Origin: Lachnospiraceae bacterium UBA7093
GTDB taxonomy: Bacteria; Bacillota; Clostridia; Lachnospirales; Lachnospiraceae
Direction of reading: 5' to 3'
Assembly: GCA_002492465.1 (NCBI GenBank)
Contig: DKYT01000022.1
Coordinates: forward strand, 42,064 to 106,063
DNA: 64,000 bases
The notes under the pieces are model-generated. The model had not been told where the DNA came from. It saw nothing but the letters and a program-made list of their open reading frames with translations, and ran no database searches. Shown here in pieces: positions 43,539 to 52,127 of this stretch. Numbering within the stretch: position 1 is the first letter of the stretch; each line of letters begins with the position of its first letter. A program made the translations under genes and the position numbers.

Positions 43539-43572
43539 CTCCCCAAAAAGATAACACTATCTTTTCAGGGAG
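43539..43572 (-). terminator. Terminator after the HPr-like gene
   Basis: Minus strand CTCCC-TG-AAAAGATA / TATCTTTT-TG-GGGAG then TTTTCTG, about 50 bp after the stop of the HPr-like gene. Confidence 0.7.
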
Positions 43573-43624
43573 TCATGAAGATGCATAGTTGATCATGTGC
43601 AAGCCGCACAACATAGACAGGCAA

Positions 43625-43849
43625 TTAACTTGCCAAGGCAAGACGATTTACAATTTGCTCAAACTCCGGGTTGTACCCGTCATAGGACACCGTCAGCACC
43701 TGCCTCAAATCAAGTCCCAACACGCCTACAATAGACTTAGCGTCTACTGTATACCTGTTATAAAAAACGTCAATATCAAAATCACATTTTGAAGCGGCTG
43801 CCACAAAATCCTTTACTTCATTTAAGTTTAACTTTATTCTTCGCTGCAT
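43625..43849 (-). CDS. HPr-like protein lacking the phosphocarrier histidine (Crh-like)
   Basis: 74 aa. HPr fold with the Ser46 loop KSIVGVLGLDL (Ser 39). The catalytic His of the GLHARPA loop is absent: the matching place reads KDFVAAASKCDFD. This is the pattern of Bacillus Crh, which is phosphorylated only on Ser by HPr kinase. AAAGGTGA precedes the ATG at 43849. The gene stands alone with its own promoter region, in which a TTACAAA-A-TTTGTAA palindrome (43925-43939) overlaps a possible -35 (TTTACA). Confidence 0.85.
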   Translation of the reverse strand: MQRRIKLNLNEVKDFVAAASKCDFDIDVFYNRYTVDAKSIVGVLGLDLRQVLTVSYDGYNPEFEQIVNRLALAS

Positions 43850-44034
43850 TTTAACATCACCTTTCTTTCTCCTCATGCAGGCTCTGAAAACGTTTTCTTG
43901 TACTTGAAGAAAGATTACCACCCCTTACAAAATTTGTAAAGTATTTTTTCTAGTACAATTTTCCAAACTCCGTTATATCCTGGAAATTCATACATCTCTT
44001 TCCTGCATTCTTCATTATTTACCAAAAACTCTGA

Positions 44035-44817
44035 TCATATACTGCTATTTTCTTGAAATTCCGTCATATACCTGCGGTATCGGATGGGCAGCATATTTCG
44101 CTGAAGTCCATAATTATTGCGCTCTTTTATTGCTATAGTATGAAAAAAGCTGCTAAACAGTTCACTATACATCTTCTCTCCCTCTGAAAAAGTATGTTCT
44201 GTCCGCCAGTCCTTTTCCTCTCCCGATACAAGATACCAATCCCTTCTTGCCGGATGAAGTGCAAAAATATTGCGTACTTCATCATGAATCACAAAATTTT
44301 CAAGAGGAAGCCGATCCGCAAAGTGAGGAACGATAAAAGTAATCACATTGTTCTTCGGTCCCATGGAAGCATACAGAATTTTATTTTCCAGCTCCTTAAA
44401 CCGAAGAAATTCCACGTGATAGTGAGCCTCGTTTGCCGTAAATCTTGCCAATTCAAATACTCTGTGAATGTACGGGTTTGCAAGATTTCCCATAATATCT
44501 CTTTTATCCTTCATAGAAAGACCTGTTACAACGGTCTTATAAACGGCTTCCCCTTTGTCAGGTTTTTCCGAAGCAAGCGCCCTGCAAATGGCAAGATAAG
44601 TTTCCTTTCCAAACTCTCTGATAATCGTTGCAGCAACCCGTGCCGCCTTCTGCTCATCCGGCTGGCAGCTTTCATAAGCTGCAAAAAGACGGTAATTTTC
44701 ATCCTCCCCCAGGCTAAGGTGAATCTGTCCATGGGGCTTTTTCTTCAGATAAGCGTCGTATATTCCCGTAAAAATTCCCTCCAGGGAATCCTCACAGATC
44801 AGATAATATTCTTCCAT
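44035..44817 (-). CDS. TIGR03915-family putative DNA metabolism protein
   Basis: 260 aa, no membrane segment. Recognised by its context and by segments such as LICEDSLEGIFTGIYDAYLK near the start and GNLANPYIHRVFELARFTANEAHY. The family (SAM/UDG-type uracil-DNA-glycosylase relative) is always found next to the radical SAM protein encoded upstream, as here, where the two genes overlap by 19 bp. ATG 44817 has GAGGAG upstream. The pair is thought to take part in DNA repair or modification. Confidence 0.88.
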   Translation of the reverse strand: MEEYYLICEDSLEGIFTGIYDAYLKKKPHGQIHLSLGEDENYRLFAAYESCQPDEQKAARVAATIIREFGKETYLAICRALASEKPDKGEAVYKTVVTGLSMKDKRDIMGNLANPYIHRVFELARFTANEAHYHVEFLRFKELENKILYASMGPKNNVITFIVPHFADRLPLENFVIHDEVRNIFALHPARRDWYLVSGEEKDWRTEHTFSEGEKMYSELFSSFFHTIAIKERNNYGLQRNMLPIRYRRYMTEFQENSSI

Positions 44818-46130
44818 AGGCACTCCTCGCTGTCGTCAAACAAAGACAACTGTTTATATGTCATTCCGTCCCTGTCAAAGGGAAGCTTCTCCTTGCGGTC
44901 AATCAGATTCCGGGTAATATAGTCCTCATCCATTTTCGTGGGATACATCATTTTCCCATTACAGGTAATAAAATATAACGCCCGCTTCAGCGTTACGCCG
45001 ATCCTTTTCAGATCCTCAAAGTTCAGGTTGCCGTTTCTCCTTGCCCGCACGATCCTCTGGGCGCTTTTAACACCGATCCCCGGCACCCGCAGAATCATCC
45101 TGTAATCAGCGCGGTTGATCTCTACCGGAAACAACTCCAGATGGCGAAGCGCCCAGTCCGCCTTGGGATCCAAAAGCACATTGAAATTGGGCTTTTGCTC
45201 ACTTAAAAGCTCCCCCGCCTCAAAGCCATAAAAACGCAGCAGCCAGTCCGCCTGATACAGCCTGTGTTCCCGCAAAAGAGGCGGTCCTCCCGGCAGTGCC
45301 GGAAGCTCCCTGTCCTGATTCACATTCACAAACGCCGAATAGTAGACCCTCTTTAATTCAAACTTTTTATATAAATTCTCAGCCACCATCATGACCTGGT
45401 AATCGCTCTCCTGGGTAGCACCCACAATCATCTGGGTGGACTGTCCTGCCGGCACAAAGGAGGGCGCGTGTTTGTACACAACAATCTCGTTTTTATTCTG
45501 GGTAATGCCCTGCTGGATCTGCCGCATAGGGGACAAAATATTTTTCCTGTGCTTATTGGGTGCCAGCCGCTTTAATCCCTCCGCTGTGGGAAGCTCCAGA
45601 TTCACACTCATTCGATCGGCAAGAAGCCCCAGCCTCTGAATCAGCTGGGGATCGGCGCCTGGAATCGCCTTCACGTGAATATACCCCTGAAAACGATACA
45701 GGGTACGCAGCTTGTGAACTGCCTCATAAATCAACTCCATGGTATAGGTAGGGCTGTATACGATCCCTGAGCTTAAAAACAATCCTTCTATATAATTACG
45801 TCTATAAAATTGTATGGTCAGCTCACAGATTTCGTCCGGCGTAAAGGTAGCGCGTGGAACATCGTTTGACTTCCTGTTGATACAGTATTTACAATCATAA
45901 ATGCACTCATTGGTAAACAAGATCTTCAAAAGGGAAATACATCTCCCGTCCGCCCCAAAGCTATGACAGATTCCCGCCGACAGCGTGTTGCCGATTCCTG
46001 TGCCGTCTCCCCTTCTCCCTACGCCGCTGGAGGAGCAGGAAACGTCGTATTTCGCCGCATCTGCAAGAATCTTAAGCTTCTCCATAAGGGGCATATTTTC
46101 CTTTCCATGGATCATCAAGTCTTTCTCCAT
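44799..46130 (-). CDS. Putative DNA modification/repair radical SAM protein
   Basis: 443 aa. Radical SAM cluster motif NECIYDCKYCINR (C-x3-C-x2-C) near residue 85. The C-terminal part has a helix-hairpin-helix segment, RVPGIGVKSAQRIVRARRNG, which points to DNA binding, and a following LKRIGVTLKRALYF. Start at 46130 with GGAGAG upstream. It is translationally overlapped with the TIGR03915 partner. Together they form a conserved pair in anaerobic bacteria; the repaired lesion is not established. Confidence 0.9.
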   Translation of the reverse strand: MEKDLMIHGKENMPLMEKLKILADAAKYDVSCSSSGVGRRGDGTGIGNTLSAGICHSFGADGRCISLLKILFTNECIYDCKYCINRKSNDVPRATFTPDEICELTIQFYRRNYIEGLFLSSGIVYSPTYTMELIYEAVHKLRTLYRFQGYIHVKAIPGADPQLIQRLGLLADRMSVNLELPTAEGLKRLAPNKHRKNILSPMRQIQQGITQNKNEIVVYKHAPSFVPAGQSTQMIVGATQESDYQVMMVAENLYKKFELKRVYYSAFVNVNQDRELPALPGGPPLLREHRLYQADWLLRFYGFEAGELLSEQKPNFNVLLDPKADWALRHLELFPVEINRADYRMILRVPGIGVKSAQRIVRARRNGNLNFEDLKRIGVTLKRALYFITCNGKMMYPTKMDEDYITRNLIDRKEKLPFDRDGMTYKQLSLFDDSEECLWKNII

Positions 46131-46281
46131 AGCACTCTCCAATCAGAACGTTTGTTTGTATTATCTTAACATAGCTCTTCCCGGAAAGCAAGCCATTTTC
46201 GAACATTTGTTCATTTTCTTCTTATTTTGAATATTGTGCCAGATATGGGAAATACTGTCTTTCAGAAAGGACGGTATTATC

Positions 46282-46428
46282 ATGAATAAAGAAAAGAAAA
46301 TCAACACCTATCCAACCGGACAGCAGCCTGCAAATTCCTACGATGACGGCAATATCCTGCCGGAGGATCTGCCATCAGACGTAATCCCCGATGAGGTTCC
46401 CCGCAAGGACGGTCCCGGTGGGGAATAA
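46282..46428 (+). CDS. Small acidic proline-rich hypothetical protein
   Basis: 48 aa: a lysine-rich start (MNKEKKINTYPTG) then a run rich in Asp, Glu and Pro (LPEDLPSDVIPDEVPRKDGP). GAAAGGA precedes the ATG. No family is recognised. It is divergent from the radical SAM gene and convergent to rarA. The codon pattern and ribosome site favour a real gene, but it is short. Confidence 0.6.
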   Translation: MNKEKKINTYPTGQQPANSYDDGNILPEDLPSDVIPDEVPRKDGPGGE

Positions 46429-46448
46429 TTGCAAGCTATCAATTTCTA

Positions 46449-47780
46449 TCAGGGCAGCTTTCCGCTGTTTTTGATTCGCTTGATTTCTTCCAGCTTTTCT
46501 TTTATCTCTGCCTCTTTTCCCTGTCCGTCAGGTGCATAGTATATCCTGCCCTCCAGGGAATCCGGCAGACACTTCATAGCGGTGAGTTTTTCCGCTGTAT
46601 CATGTGCATACTGATAGCCTTCTCCATAGTGAAGTTCCTGCATCAGCTCTGTTACTCCGTTTCTGATTTGAAGGGGCACCGGCTCCGCCAGCATTTTAAC
46701 GGCATCCGCCTTTGCCCTTTCGTATGCCCTGTATAATGCATTGGATTTGGACGCCATGGATAAATAGACCACGGCGTGGGTTAAATTTACGCTGCATTCG
46801 GGCATTCCGTTAAAATGACATGCCTGATAAGCCGCAACTGCCACCTGCAATGCCTGAGAATCTGCCATTCCCACATCCTCGCTGGCAAACCTGATCAAAC
46901 GTCTTGCCACATAAAGGGGATCCTCCCCCGCCTCCAGCATTCTTGCCAGCCAGTAAACTGCCGCATCCGGATCGCTGTTTCGCATAGACTTGTGAAGCGC
47001 CGAAATCAGGTTATAATGTTCCTCACCGTTCCGATCATAAAGCAGCATCTTTTTTCCAATGCACTGCTCCAGTATTTCCTCCTTTACCGTAATGGAACCG
47101 TCAGATCTTATCTCTCCGTTCAGCACCGCCATATCCAGCGTATTTAAGGCTGTTCGCGCATCTCCGTTGGCAAAAACCGCAATTGCCTTCAGCAGTCTTT
47201 CTTCTATATAAATGGTACTGTTACCAAGTCCACGCTTGTCAGTCAATGCATGATGAAGCAGCCGCAGTATGTCCTGTTCGGTCAACGCCTGTAACACAAA
47301 CACCTTGCACCTTGACAGGAGAGCCGAATTAATCTCAAAGGAAGGATTCTCAGTAGTCGCCCCGATCAGAATAATACTTCCTTTTTCCACATAAGGCAGG
47401 AAAGCATCCTGCTGCGCCTTATTAAAGCGATGGATTTCGTCCACAAATACGATCGTTTTCAATCCCACCATGCGATCATTTTCAGCCTGCTTCATAACCT
47501 CCTTGATCTCTTTAATGCCGCTTGTGACGGCACTGAAATCAATGAATGACGAGTGTGTCACATTTGCAATAATGCGCGCTAATGTGGTCTTTCCAACGCC
47601 CGGCGGTCCCCAAAATATCATGGAAGTAATCATATCCTTTTCCAGCATCTGACGCAGTGCTTTTCCTTTACCCACCAGGTGTTCCTGACCAACATAGTCA
47701 TCCAATGACTGAGGACGCAGCCTGCTTGCCAGGGGTGCATTTCTGTTGATCTCCTCTGCAAAAAGTGATAACTGCTCCAT
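46449..47780 (-). CDS. rarA: Replication-associated recombination protein A (RarA/MgsA)
   Basis: 443 aa AAA+ ATPase. Residues 10-40 give the family start APLASRLRPQSLDDYVGQEH, Walker A WGPPGVGKTTLA, Walker B VFVDEIHRFNKAQQD, sensor 1 GATTENPSF. The C-terminal tetramerisation domain includes NDPDAAVYWLARMLEAGEDP and YLSMASKSNALYRAYERA. It acts at stalled replication forks. GGAGAGG precedes the ATG. Downstream of the esterase gene but separated from it by the two-hairpin module. Confidence 0.95.
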   Translation of the reverse strand: MEQLSLFAEEINRNAPLASRLRPQSLDDYVGQEHLVGKGKALRQMLEKDMITSMIFWGPPGVGKTTLARIIANVTHSSFIDFSAVTSGIKEIKEVMKQAENDRMVGLKTIVFVDEIHRFNKAQQDAFLPYVEKGSIILIGATTENPSFEINSALLSRCKVFVLQALTEQDILRLLHHALTDKRGLGNSTIYIEERLLKAIAVFANGDARTALNTLDMAVLNGEIRSDGSITVKEEILEQCIGKKMLLYDRNGEEHYNLISALHKSMRNSDPDAAVYWLARMLEAGEDPLYVARRLIRFASEDVGMADSQALQVAVAAYQACHFNGMPECSVNLTHAVVYLSMASKSNALYRAYERAKADAVKMLAEPVPLQIRNGVTELMQELHYGEGYQYAHDTAEKLTAMKCLPDSLEGRIYYAPDGQGKEAEIKEKLEEIKRIKNSGKLP

Positions 47781-47858
47781 ACCCCTCTCCCTTCTCGAAC
47801 ATTTGTTTTATTTTATCACTTCCTGCCTTATTTGTAAATGCCTGCGGCTCTGCGATTC

Positions 47859-47916
47859 GAATCTGTGGTGCTCCGACACAAATTTGCGCATAAAAATAAG
47901 CTATCAAGCTTATTTT
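47859..47916 (-). terminator. Two-hairpin terminator module, copy B
   Basis: On the minus strand after the esterase gene: AAAATAAGCT-ATCA-AGCTTATTTT (47893-47916) with flanking A/T, then GAATCTGTG...CACAAATTT (47859-47885). It matches copy A at 20879-20938 in both stems, loop ATCA and surrounding bases. Confidence 0.78.
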
Positions 47917-47948
47917 TCATATTACATCTTCCATGCATCATAATTGCA

Positions 47949-48959
47949 TCATCTTTCATATACCCCGCATAATTTTTTCTGTCCAAGCGGAACTGACGCT
48001 GCATTTTCGTTCTTTCTGTTGATCCATGACACGGAAGCATCCATTGCCACACGACATGCTTTTGTCTGATCTAGTGCGTTCAGCATAACGAAATCGTGTA
48101 TCATCCCCTGGACTCTGATTGCAGTCACATCCACCCCTGCTTCTCGAAGTTTTCTGGCATACGCTTCTCCCTCATCCCGAAGCACATCCGCTTCCCCATT
48201 TATAATCAGGGCATCCGGAAGTCCTTCAAGCACATCCAGATCTGCCCTGAGAGGAGACGCCGTGATCTTATTCCGATCGCACTCTGATGGAGCATATTGA
48301 TCCCAAAACCACATCATCCCTTCCTTATACAGATAATAGCCCTCTGCAAACTGCTTGTAAGAGTCTGTACAAAAGCAGGCATTCGTAACCGGATAATATA
48401 GCAACTGTTTCTGAATATAAGGTTTCCCCCGGTACTTTGCCATAATTGTCATTGCAATTGCCATATTTCCCCCAACGCTGTCCCCTGCCACCGTGAGCGT
48501 CTGACAATTCATGCAAATATTCAGCTTTTTCAAAATAAAAGGAAGTTGGCATAACACATGATAGCACTGCTCTATGGCGACCGGATAAGGCGCTTCCGGA
48601 GAACGACTGTATTCAGGAAATACCAGGACAGAACCGGTTCTTGCCGCCAGCTCTCTTACCAACTTTTCGTGGGTATGAAAACTTCCAAAAACCCATCCGG
48701 CTCCATGGATATAGAAGATCACATTTGCAGGAGATGTAATCCGCCCTGGACAAACCACATAGACCGAAATTTCTCCCCATCCTCCGGTGCTTACCGTTAT
48801 ACGCACAATGTCCGCGGGATACATACTGACCGGCGTACTTTGTGCCTTTTCCAGCGCTTCCCGCCCCTGCTCCGGCGGCAGTTGAAAAATCAATGGCGGA
48901 ATAGCACTTGCATTGCTGACCTTCACCGCTTCCGGTTCAAGTGATATTCTTTTTATCAT
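47949..48959 (-). CDS. Alpha/beta-hydrolase, HSL-type esterase
   Basis: 336 aa. The oxyanion-hole motif is IHGAGWVFGS, the nucleophile elbow is VAGDSVGGNM, and the acid and His follow in INGEADVLRDEG and IHDFVM. This is the hormone-sensitive-lipase/DUF acetyl-esterase class that cleaves short acyl esters. Cytoplasmic. AAGGAAAT precedes the ATG. The last 20 residues look unrelated to the core and may be a variable tail. Confidence 0.88.
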   Translation of the reverse strand: MIKRISLEPEAVKVSNASAIPPLIFQLPPEQGREALEKAQSTPVSMYPADIVRITVSTGGWGEISVYVVCPGRITSPANVIFYIHGAGWVFGSFHTHEKLVRELAARTGSVLVFPEYSRSPEAPYPVAIEQCYHVLCQLPFILKKLNICMNCQTLTVAGDSVGGNMAIAMTIMAKYRGKPYIQKQLLYYPVTNACFCTDSYKQFAEGYYLYKEGMMWFWDQYAPSECDRNKITASPLRADLDVLEGLPDALIINGEADVLRDEGEAYARKLREAGVDVTAIRVQGMIHDFVMLNALDQTKACRVAMDASVSWINRKNENAASVPLGQKKLCGVYER

Positions 48960-49040
48960 AAAATTTCCTTAATATTTTCTTTTAATTTATCATATTCTGG
49001 GATAGAGAAAACGCCCCATGTCCAGACACAACATCGGTCA

Positions 49041-51497
49041 TCATGGATTCAGTCTTTCCCTCTTTTTTGCCGCTTCCTCCGCCTCCTTTACCAACGCCGG
49101 GTATTCCTCTTGACTTACGCACACTTTTCCCACGGAATCCTCATCACTATATCCATAATGATAAATTTCCCACTGCAGCCGCTCCCCCTCCCACCATTCT
49201 TCAGGGGGAAGATCATTATGCAGCAGACCGTCTACATGCCAGCCGTCTTCTCTTTTCGTCAGATAAAGGAAACGCTCTATCATGACCTCTTCCTCCGGGC
49301 TCCGTTCAGGCAGGTTCATTACACCGCTCTCCTCAAACACAAGATTCGCCAGGAAAACTGCTTTTCCTTTTTCCTCATCGATTACAAGCTCTCTTCCCGA
49401 TAGATACACTTCCGCACTTTCCCAGGCATCTGTCATTACCCGGTCAGGCATTACATCGGAAAGAAGAGAAATGAGAAAAGTATTCCGTCCCATATACTGG
49501 AAAAAAAGCTGCGATGTCCCGCTTGCTTCCCGCCTTTTCAGGTCCACGTCAAGTTTTGCCTGCTCCTTCATTGCCCAATCCGCTTCTCTCACCTCTTCTG
49601 TCGTTCGATAGGCAATGTGCGGATAAAAGGTTTCATGAAGCTCCTTTATCTTTTGCTCCCAGCACAATGATAAAAGATAACTCTCAGGTTCTCCTCCTTC
49701 TACATAAATTGTCTCATCCGCTCCTGCAAACCAATCTGTGTAGCACCCTGTTATCTCCTCCTTTTGCCAAATACATTCCGCCGCCCCTTTCCACCGTTCC
49801 ATATCCTTGACGGAGCCTCTGGGGTTATAGCGAATCTGCAGGTATGCGGCTGTCTGTATGCCGTTTAAAAGCTGTTCACCGCTGTTCGTTACCTCATCTT
49901 CCGAAAGATCTCCCTTTCCTGTCATCATAATCTGGTAGGCATTCAGATGGGCAACCTCATCCTCCTTTACGTCAGCCTGCATTCCTCCCCCTTCGTCTAC
50001 CATTTCCATCAAAGTTTCATAATCCCATACCTCAATTTCCTTTAAGTTAAGGGCAAGGTTTCGGTTTAAAAGCGCCAGCATGTCCTGACTTGTATAGTCA
50101 GTACAGAGTCTTTCCAATTTGGCTCCCTTTCCTGACAGATCCGGCATATATAAATCATCGGAAAGCATCACGATGCTTTTCCCATTCCCCTGAGGATCAG
50201 GCAGGAAAAGAAAAACCATTCCCTGGAGATTCCCATTTAATTCTTTTCCTTCCCCTTTTAATACCACCACAGTTCCCTCAAAGACTGCTTCCTCGCTTTC
50301 TTCTCTTTCCTCTGCCGGATCTCCCTTGTTTTCTCCCCGGGTGCTTGTCTCAGTCGATGAAGGAACCTGCTCGTCTCCTTTTTCCTCCCTATAGGTGGTC
50401 CCCGTATAAGTGCAGCCTACGCAAAGAAATGTCAAAATTACCACTGCGGCAGTTGCACAAATACTTCTTTTTCTTTTCCCGGCGATATAGTCAATTCGTT
50501 TTTTCATAAACTTCTTTCCCGAAGTCATCATGGTTGCCGTCTCCAAAATTCTCCCTTTTTCTCCTGACACTCTGACCATTGCCAGGAGCGCTTCTCCGTA
50601 TGCCCAGCGCTTTTCTTCCCCCAGCCTGCGCACACACCCGGCGTCGCAGGCAAGCTCTCCGTCCTGTTGGGATATCCTTGCCGCCAGCCATACCAGCGGA
50701 TTATACCAGTTTATAATCAAACACAAAGCCCTCACCAGCGCCCAGATAGAATCTCCATGCCTGTAATGGGTCAGTTCATGTGCCAGAATCAGTTCCTGAT
50801 GCCGGGCGCCTGCATCCAAATCCCTTTTCGGAATATAAATTGCCGGGACAAGACCAAACAGGCAGGGCGATGGGAGATCGTTCCCCACTGCATAAACCCG
50901 CAGCTTTCCAAAGCCTGTCCTCTCATCCTTCAGTCTTTTCCTTTCAGAACACAAAAAACGGTAAAAGAAGAGATTCCGCCAAAGAAAAAGAAGGAAAAGC
51001 AACGCCATTCCTGCAAGCCATAAAATTTCTGAAAGCTGTCTGAGCCTTCCGAAAAAAGTCCCCGCCCAATGCCATTTTAATTCATATGAATATGAGGTAA
51101 TTTCCTCCCCGGCATCTTCCCTGGGTGCCTGCTTTTCTCCTTCCTGTTCCCATCCCACTTCTCCTCCGGATGGAATCTCTGTCTCCAGCTCTTCCCTTGC
51201 CTGGTTTTCCTGATATGCCTTTTGCACCTTTTGCGTGTATTCCTGAAACTGCTGTCTTTTGTATACCTCCTCCTGCCTGCTTTCCTCTTCCGCCAAAACT
51301 TTTCTTCCCATCCTCCATAAGTCCGTATTCATAACGCTGATGGGACCGGGCAGAAGCATACCGGGCATGAGAAGCCGCACTGCCACAAACAGCCAAAGAG
51401 AATACATAAAAACAGGGCTGACCTTTTTTTGAAATACTTTTCTGATCAGCAAAACGCCAAGAATCATCAAAGAAGAAACGATGGTTTTGGTCATCAT
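49041..51497 (-). CDS. BlaR1/MecR1-type M56 metallopeptidase with LCP-like C-terminal domain
   Basis: 818 aa. Membrane helices at the N-terminus, a charged loop (about 68-140), helices at about 155-175; the zinc protease motif HELTH is at 240-244, GELACDAG at 280-287, and a further helix at about 349-361. In place of a beta-lactam sensor, residues about 405-580 look like a LytR-CpsA-Psr domain: IVMLSDDLYMPDLSG (family SIPRDxxVxIPG), MVDEGGGMQADV (family VDxxGGVxVxV), LLNGIQTAAYLQIRY (family LdGxqALxYxRxR). The catalytic Arg of the family RD is Asp here. A further acidic domain (about 640-818) follows. Encoded after its BlaI partner. Confidence 0.85.
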   Translation of the reverse strand: MMTKTIVSSLMILGVLLIRKVFQKKVSPVFMYSLWLFVAVRLLMPGMLLPGPISVMNTDLWRMGRKVLAEEESRQEEVYKRQQFQEYTQKVQKAYQENQAREELETEIPSGGEVGWEQEGEKQAPREDAGEEITSYSYELKWHWAGTFFGRLRQLSEILWLAGMALLFLLFLWRNLFFYRFLCSERKRLKDERTGFGKLRVYAVGNDLPSPCLFGLVPAIYIPKRDLDAGARHQELILAHELTHYRHGDSIWALVRALCLIINWYNPLVWLAARISQQDGELACDAGCVRRLGEEKRWAYGEALLAMVRVSGEKGRILETATMMTSGKKFMKKRIDYIAGKRKRSICATAAVVILTFLCVGCTYTGTTYREEKGDEQVPSSTETSTRGENKGDPAEEREESEEAVFEGTVVVLKGEGKELNGNLQGMVFLFLPDPQGNGKSIVMLSDDLYMPDLSGKGAKLERLCTDYTSQDMLALLNRNLALNLKEIEVWDYETLMEMVDEGGGMQADVKEDEVAHLNAYQIMMTGKGDLSEDEVTNSGEQLLNGIQTAAYLQIRYNPRGSVKDMERWKGAAECIWQKEEITGCYTDWFAGADETIYVEGGEPESYLLSLCWEQKIKELHETFYPHIAYRTTEEVREADWAMKEQAKLDVDLKRREASGTSQLFFQYMGRNTFLISLLSDVMPDRVMTDAWESAEVYLSGRELVIDEEKGKAVFLANLVFEESGVMNLPERSPEEEVMIERFLYLTKREDGWHVDGLLHNDLPPEEWWEGERLQWEIYHYGYSDEDSVGKVCVSQEEYPALVKEAEEAAKKRERLNP

Positions 51498-51501
51498 CCT
51501 A

Positions 51502-51915
51502 TCACCGCCTTTCCTCTTTTCCGTCCTTTTGTATCGCCGCGTCTTTTTCCGCCCTGCGAAGAACTTCCCGCAGTTCCTCTATATCCTGTCTGCTCAGAGG
51601 ATGATTCTCCACAAAAGCGCTCATCAGCATACCCAGACTTCCGCCATAGGTCCGCTTCAAAAAAGATTCCGTCTCCTTCAAAACAACCTCCTTCCGCTTC
51701 ACCTCTGAGAAATAAAGCCTTGCCCTTTCTCCTTCCTCGTATCGGATATAACCTTTCTCCTGCATTCTGCGCAGAATCGTGTTAGTGGTGCTCTTGCTCC
51801 ATCCCTGCTTTTCCTTCATTTTATGTACCAGCTGCATCAGCGTTTGGGGCTGCTCCTCCCACAAAATTTCCATAACGCTCCATTCTGAATTGTTTAAACT
51901 GAAATTCTCATTCAT
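51502..51915 (-). CDS. BlaI/MecI/CopY-family repressor
   Basis: 137 aa winged helix: NNSEWSVMEILWEEQPQTLM, then STTNTILRRMQEKGYIRYEE. The dimerisation helices are at the C-terminus (LSRQDIEELREVLRRAEKDA). It should be cleaved or released by the M56 sensor encoded 4 bp downstream. A pair of BlaI-like operators overlaps its promoter, so the pair is autoregulated; targets elsewhere cannot be seen here. Confidence 0.92.
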   Translation of the reverse strand: MNENFSLNNSEWSVMEILWEEQPQTLMQLVHKMKEKQGWSKSTTNTILRRMQEKGYIRYEEGERARLYFSEVKRKEVVLKETESFLKRTYGGSLGMLMSAFVENHPLSRQDIEELREVLRRAEKDAAIQKDGKEERR

Positions 51916-51966
51916 ACCTTTACTCCTCCTGTGCTTCCCAACAGTTCATCCTTTTACGCCTATTAA

Positions 51967-52024
51967 GGTTGACATTTGTAACCTTATTATTTTACATTAC
52001 CATAGTGTGTTACATATGTCAACC
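51967..52024 (-). promoter_or_regulatory. blaI-type promoter with two operator copies
   Basis: Minus-strand -35 TTGACA (52017-52022) and -10 TAATGT (51994-51999), 17-bp spacer. GTTACATATGTCAACC (52009-52024) and GGTTGACATTTGTAAC (51967-51982) are reverse complements with one mismatch; each contains the ACA-TGT core of BlaI/MecI operators. One lies on the -35, one just downstream of the start. Confidence 0.8.
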
Positions 52025-52041
52025 TCAATGTCCGCCACAAA

Positions 52042-52077
52042 AAAAGTCGATTGCCTATTTCAAGGCAATCGACTTTT
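52042..52077. terminator. Bidirectional terminator after the creatininase gene
   Basis: A 14-bp perfect stem AAAAGTCGATTGCC / GGCAATCGACTTTT with an 8-nt loop. It ends the LacI-ABC-hydrolase operon on the minus strand and separates it from the blaI promoter. Confidence 0.88.
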
Positions 52078-52085
52078 CTATTATG

Positions 52086-52117
52086 ATAAGCCGACTCGCA
52101 AAGCATGGCGGCGTTCG
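52086..52117 (+). repeat. Terminator-associated tag, copy 3
   Basis: Plus strand ATAAGCCGACTCGCAAAGCA followed by TGGCGGCGTTCG, 8 bp right of the terminator hairpin at 52042-52077, so it lies between the creatininase stop and its terminator. Confidence 0.8.
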
Positions 52118-52127
52118 TTTATAATTC

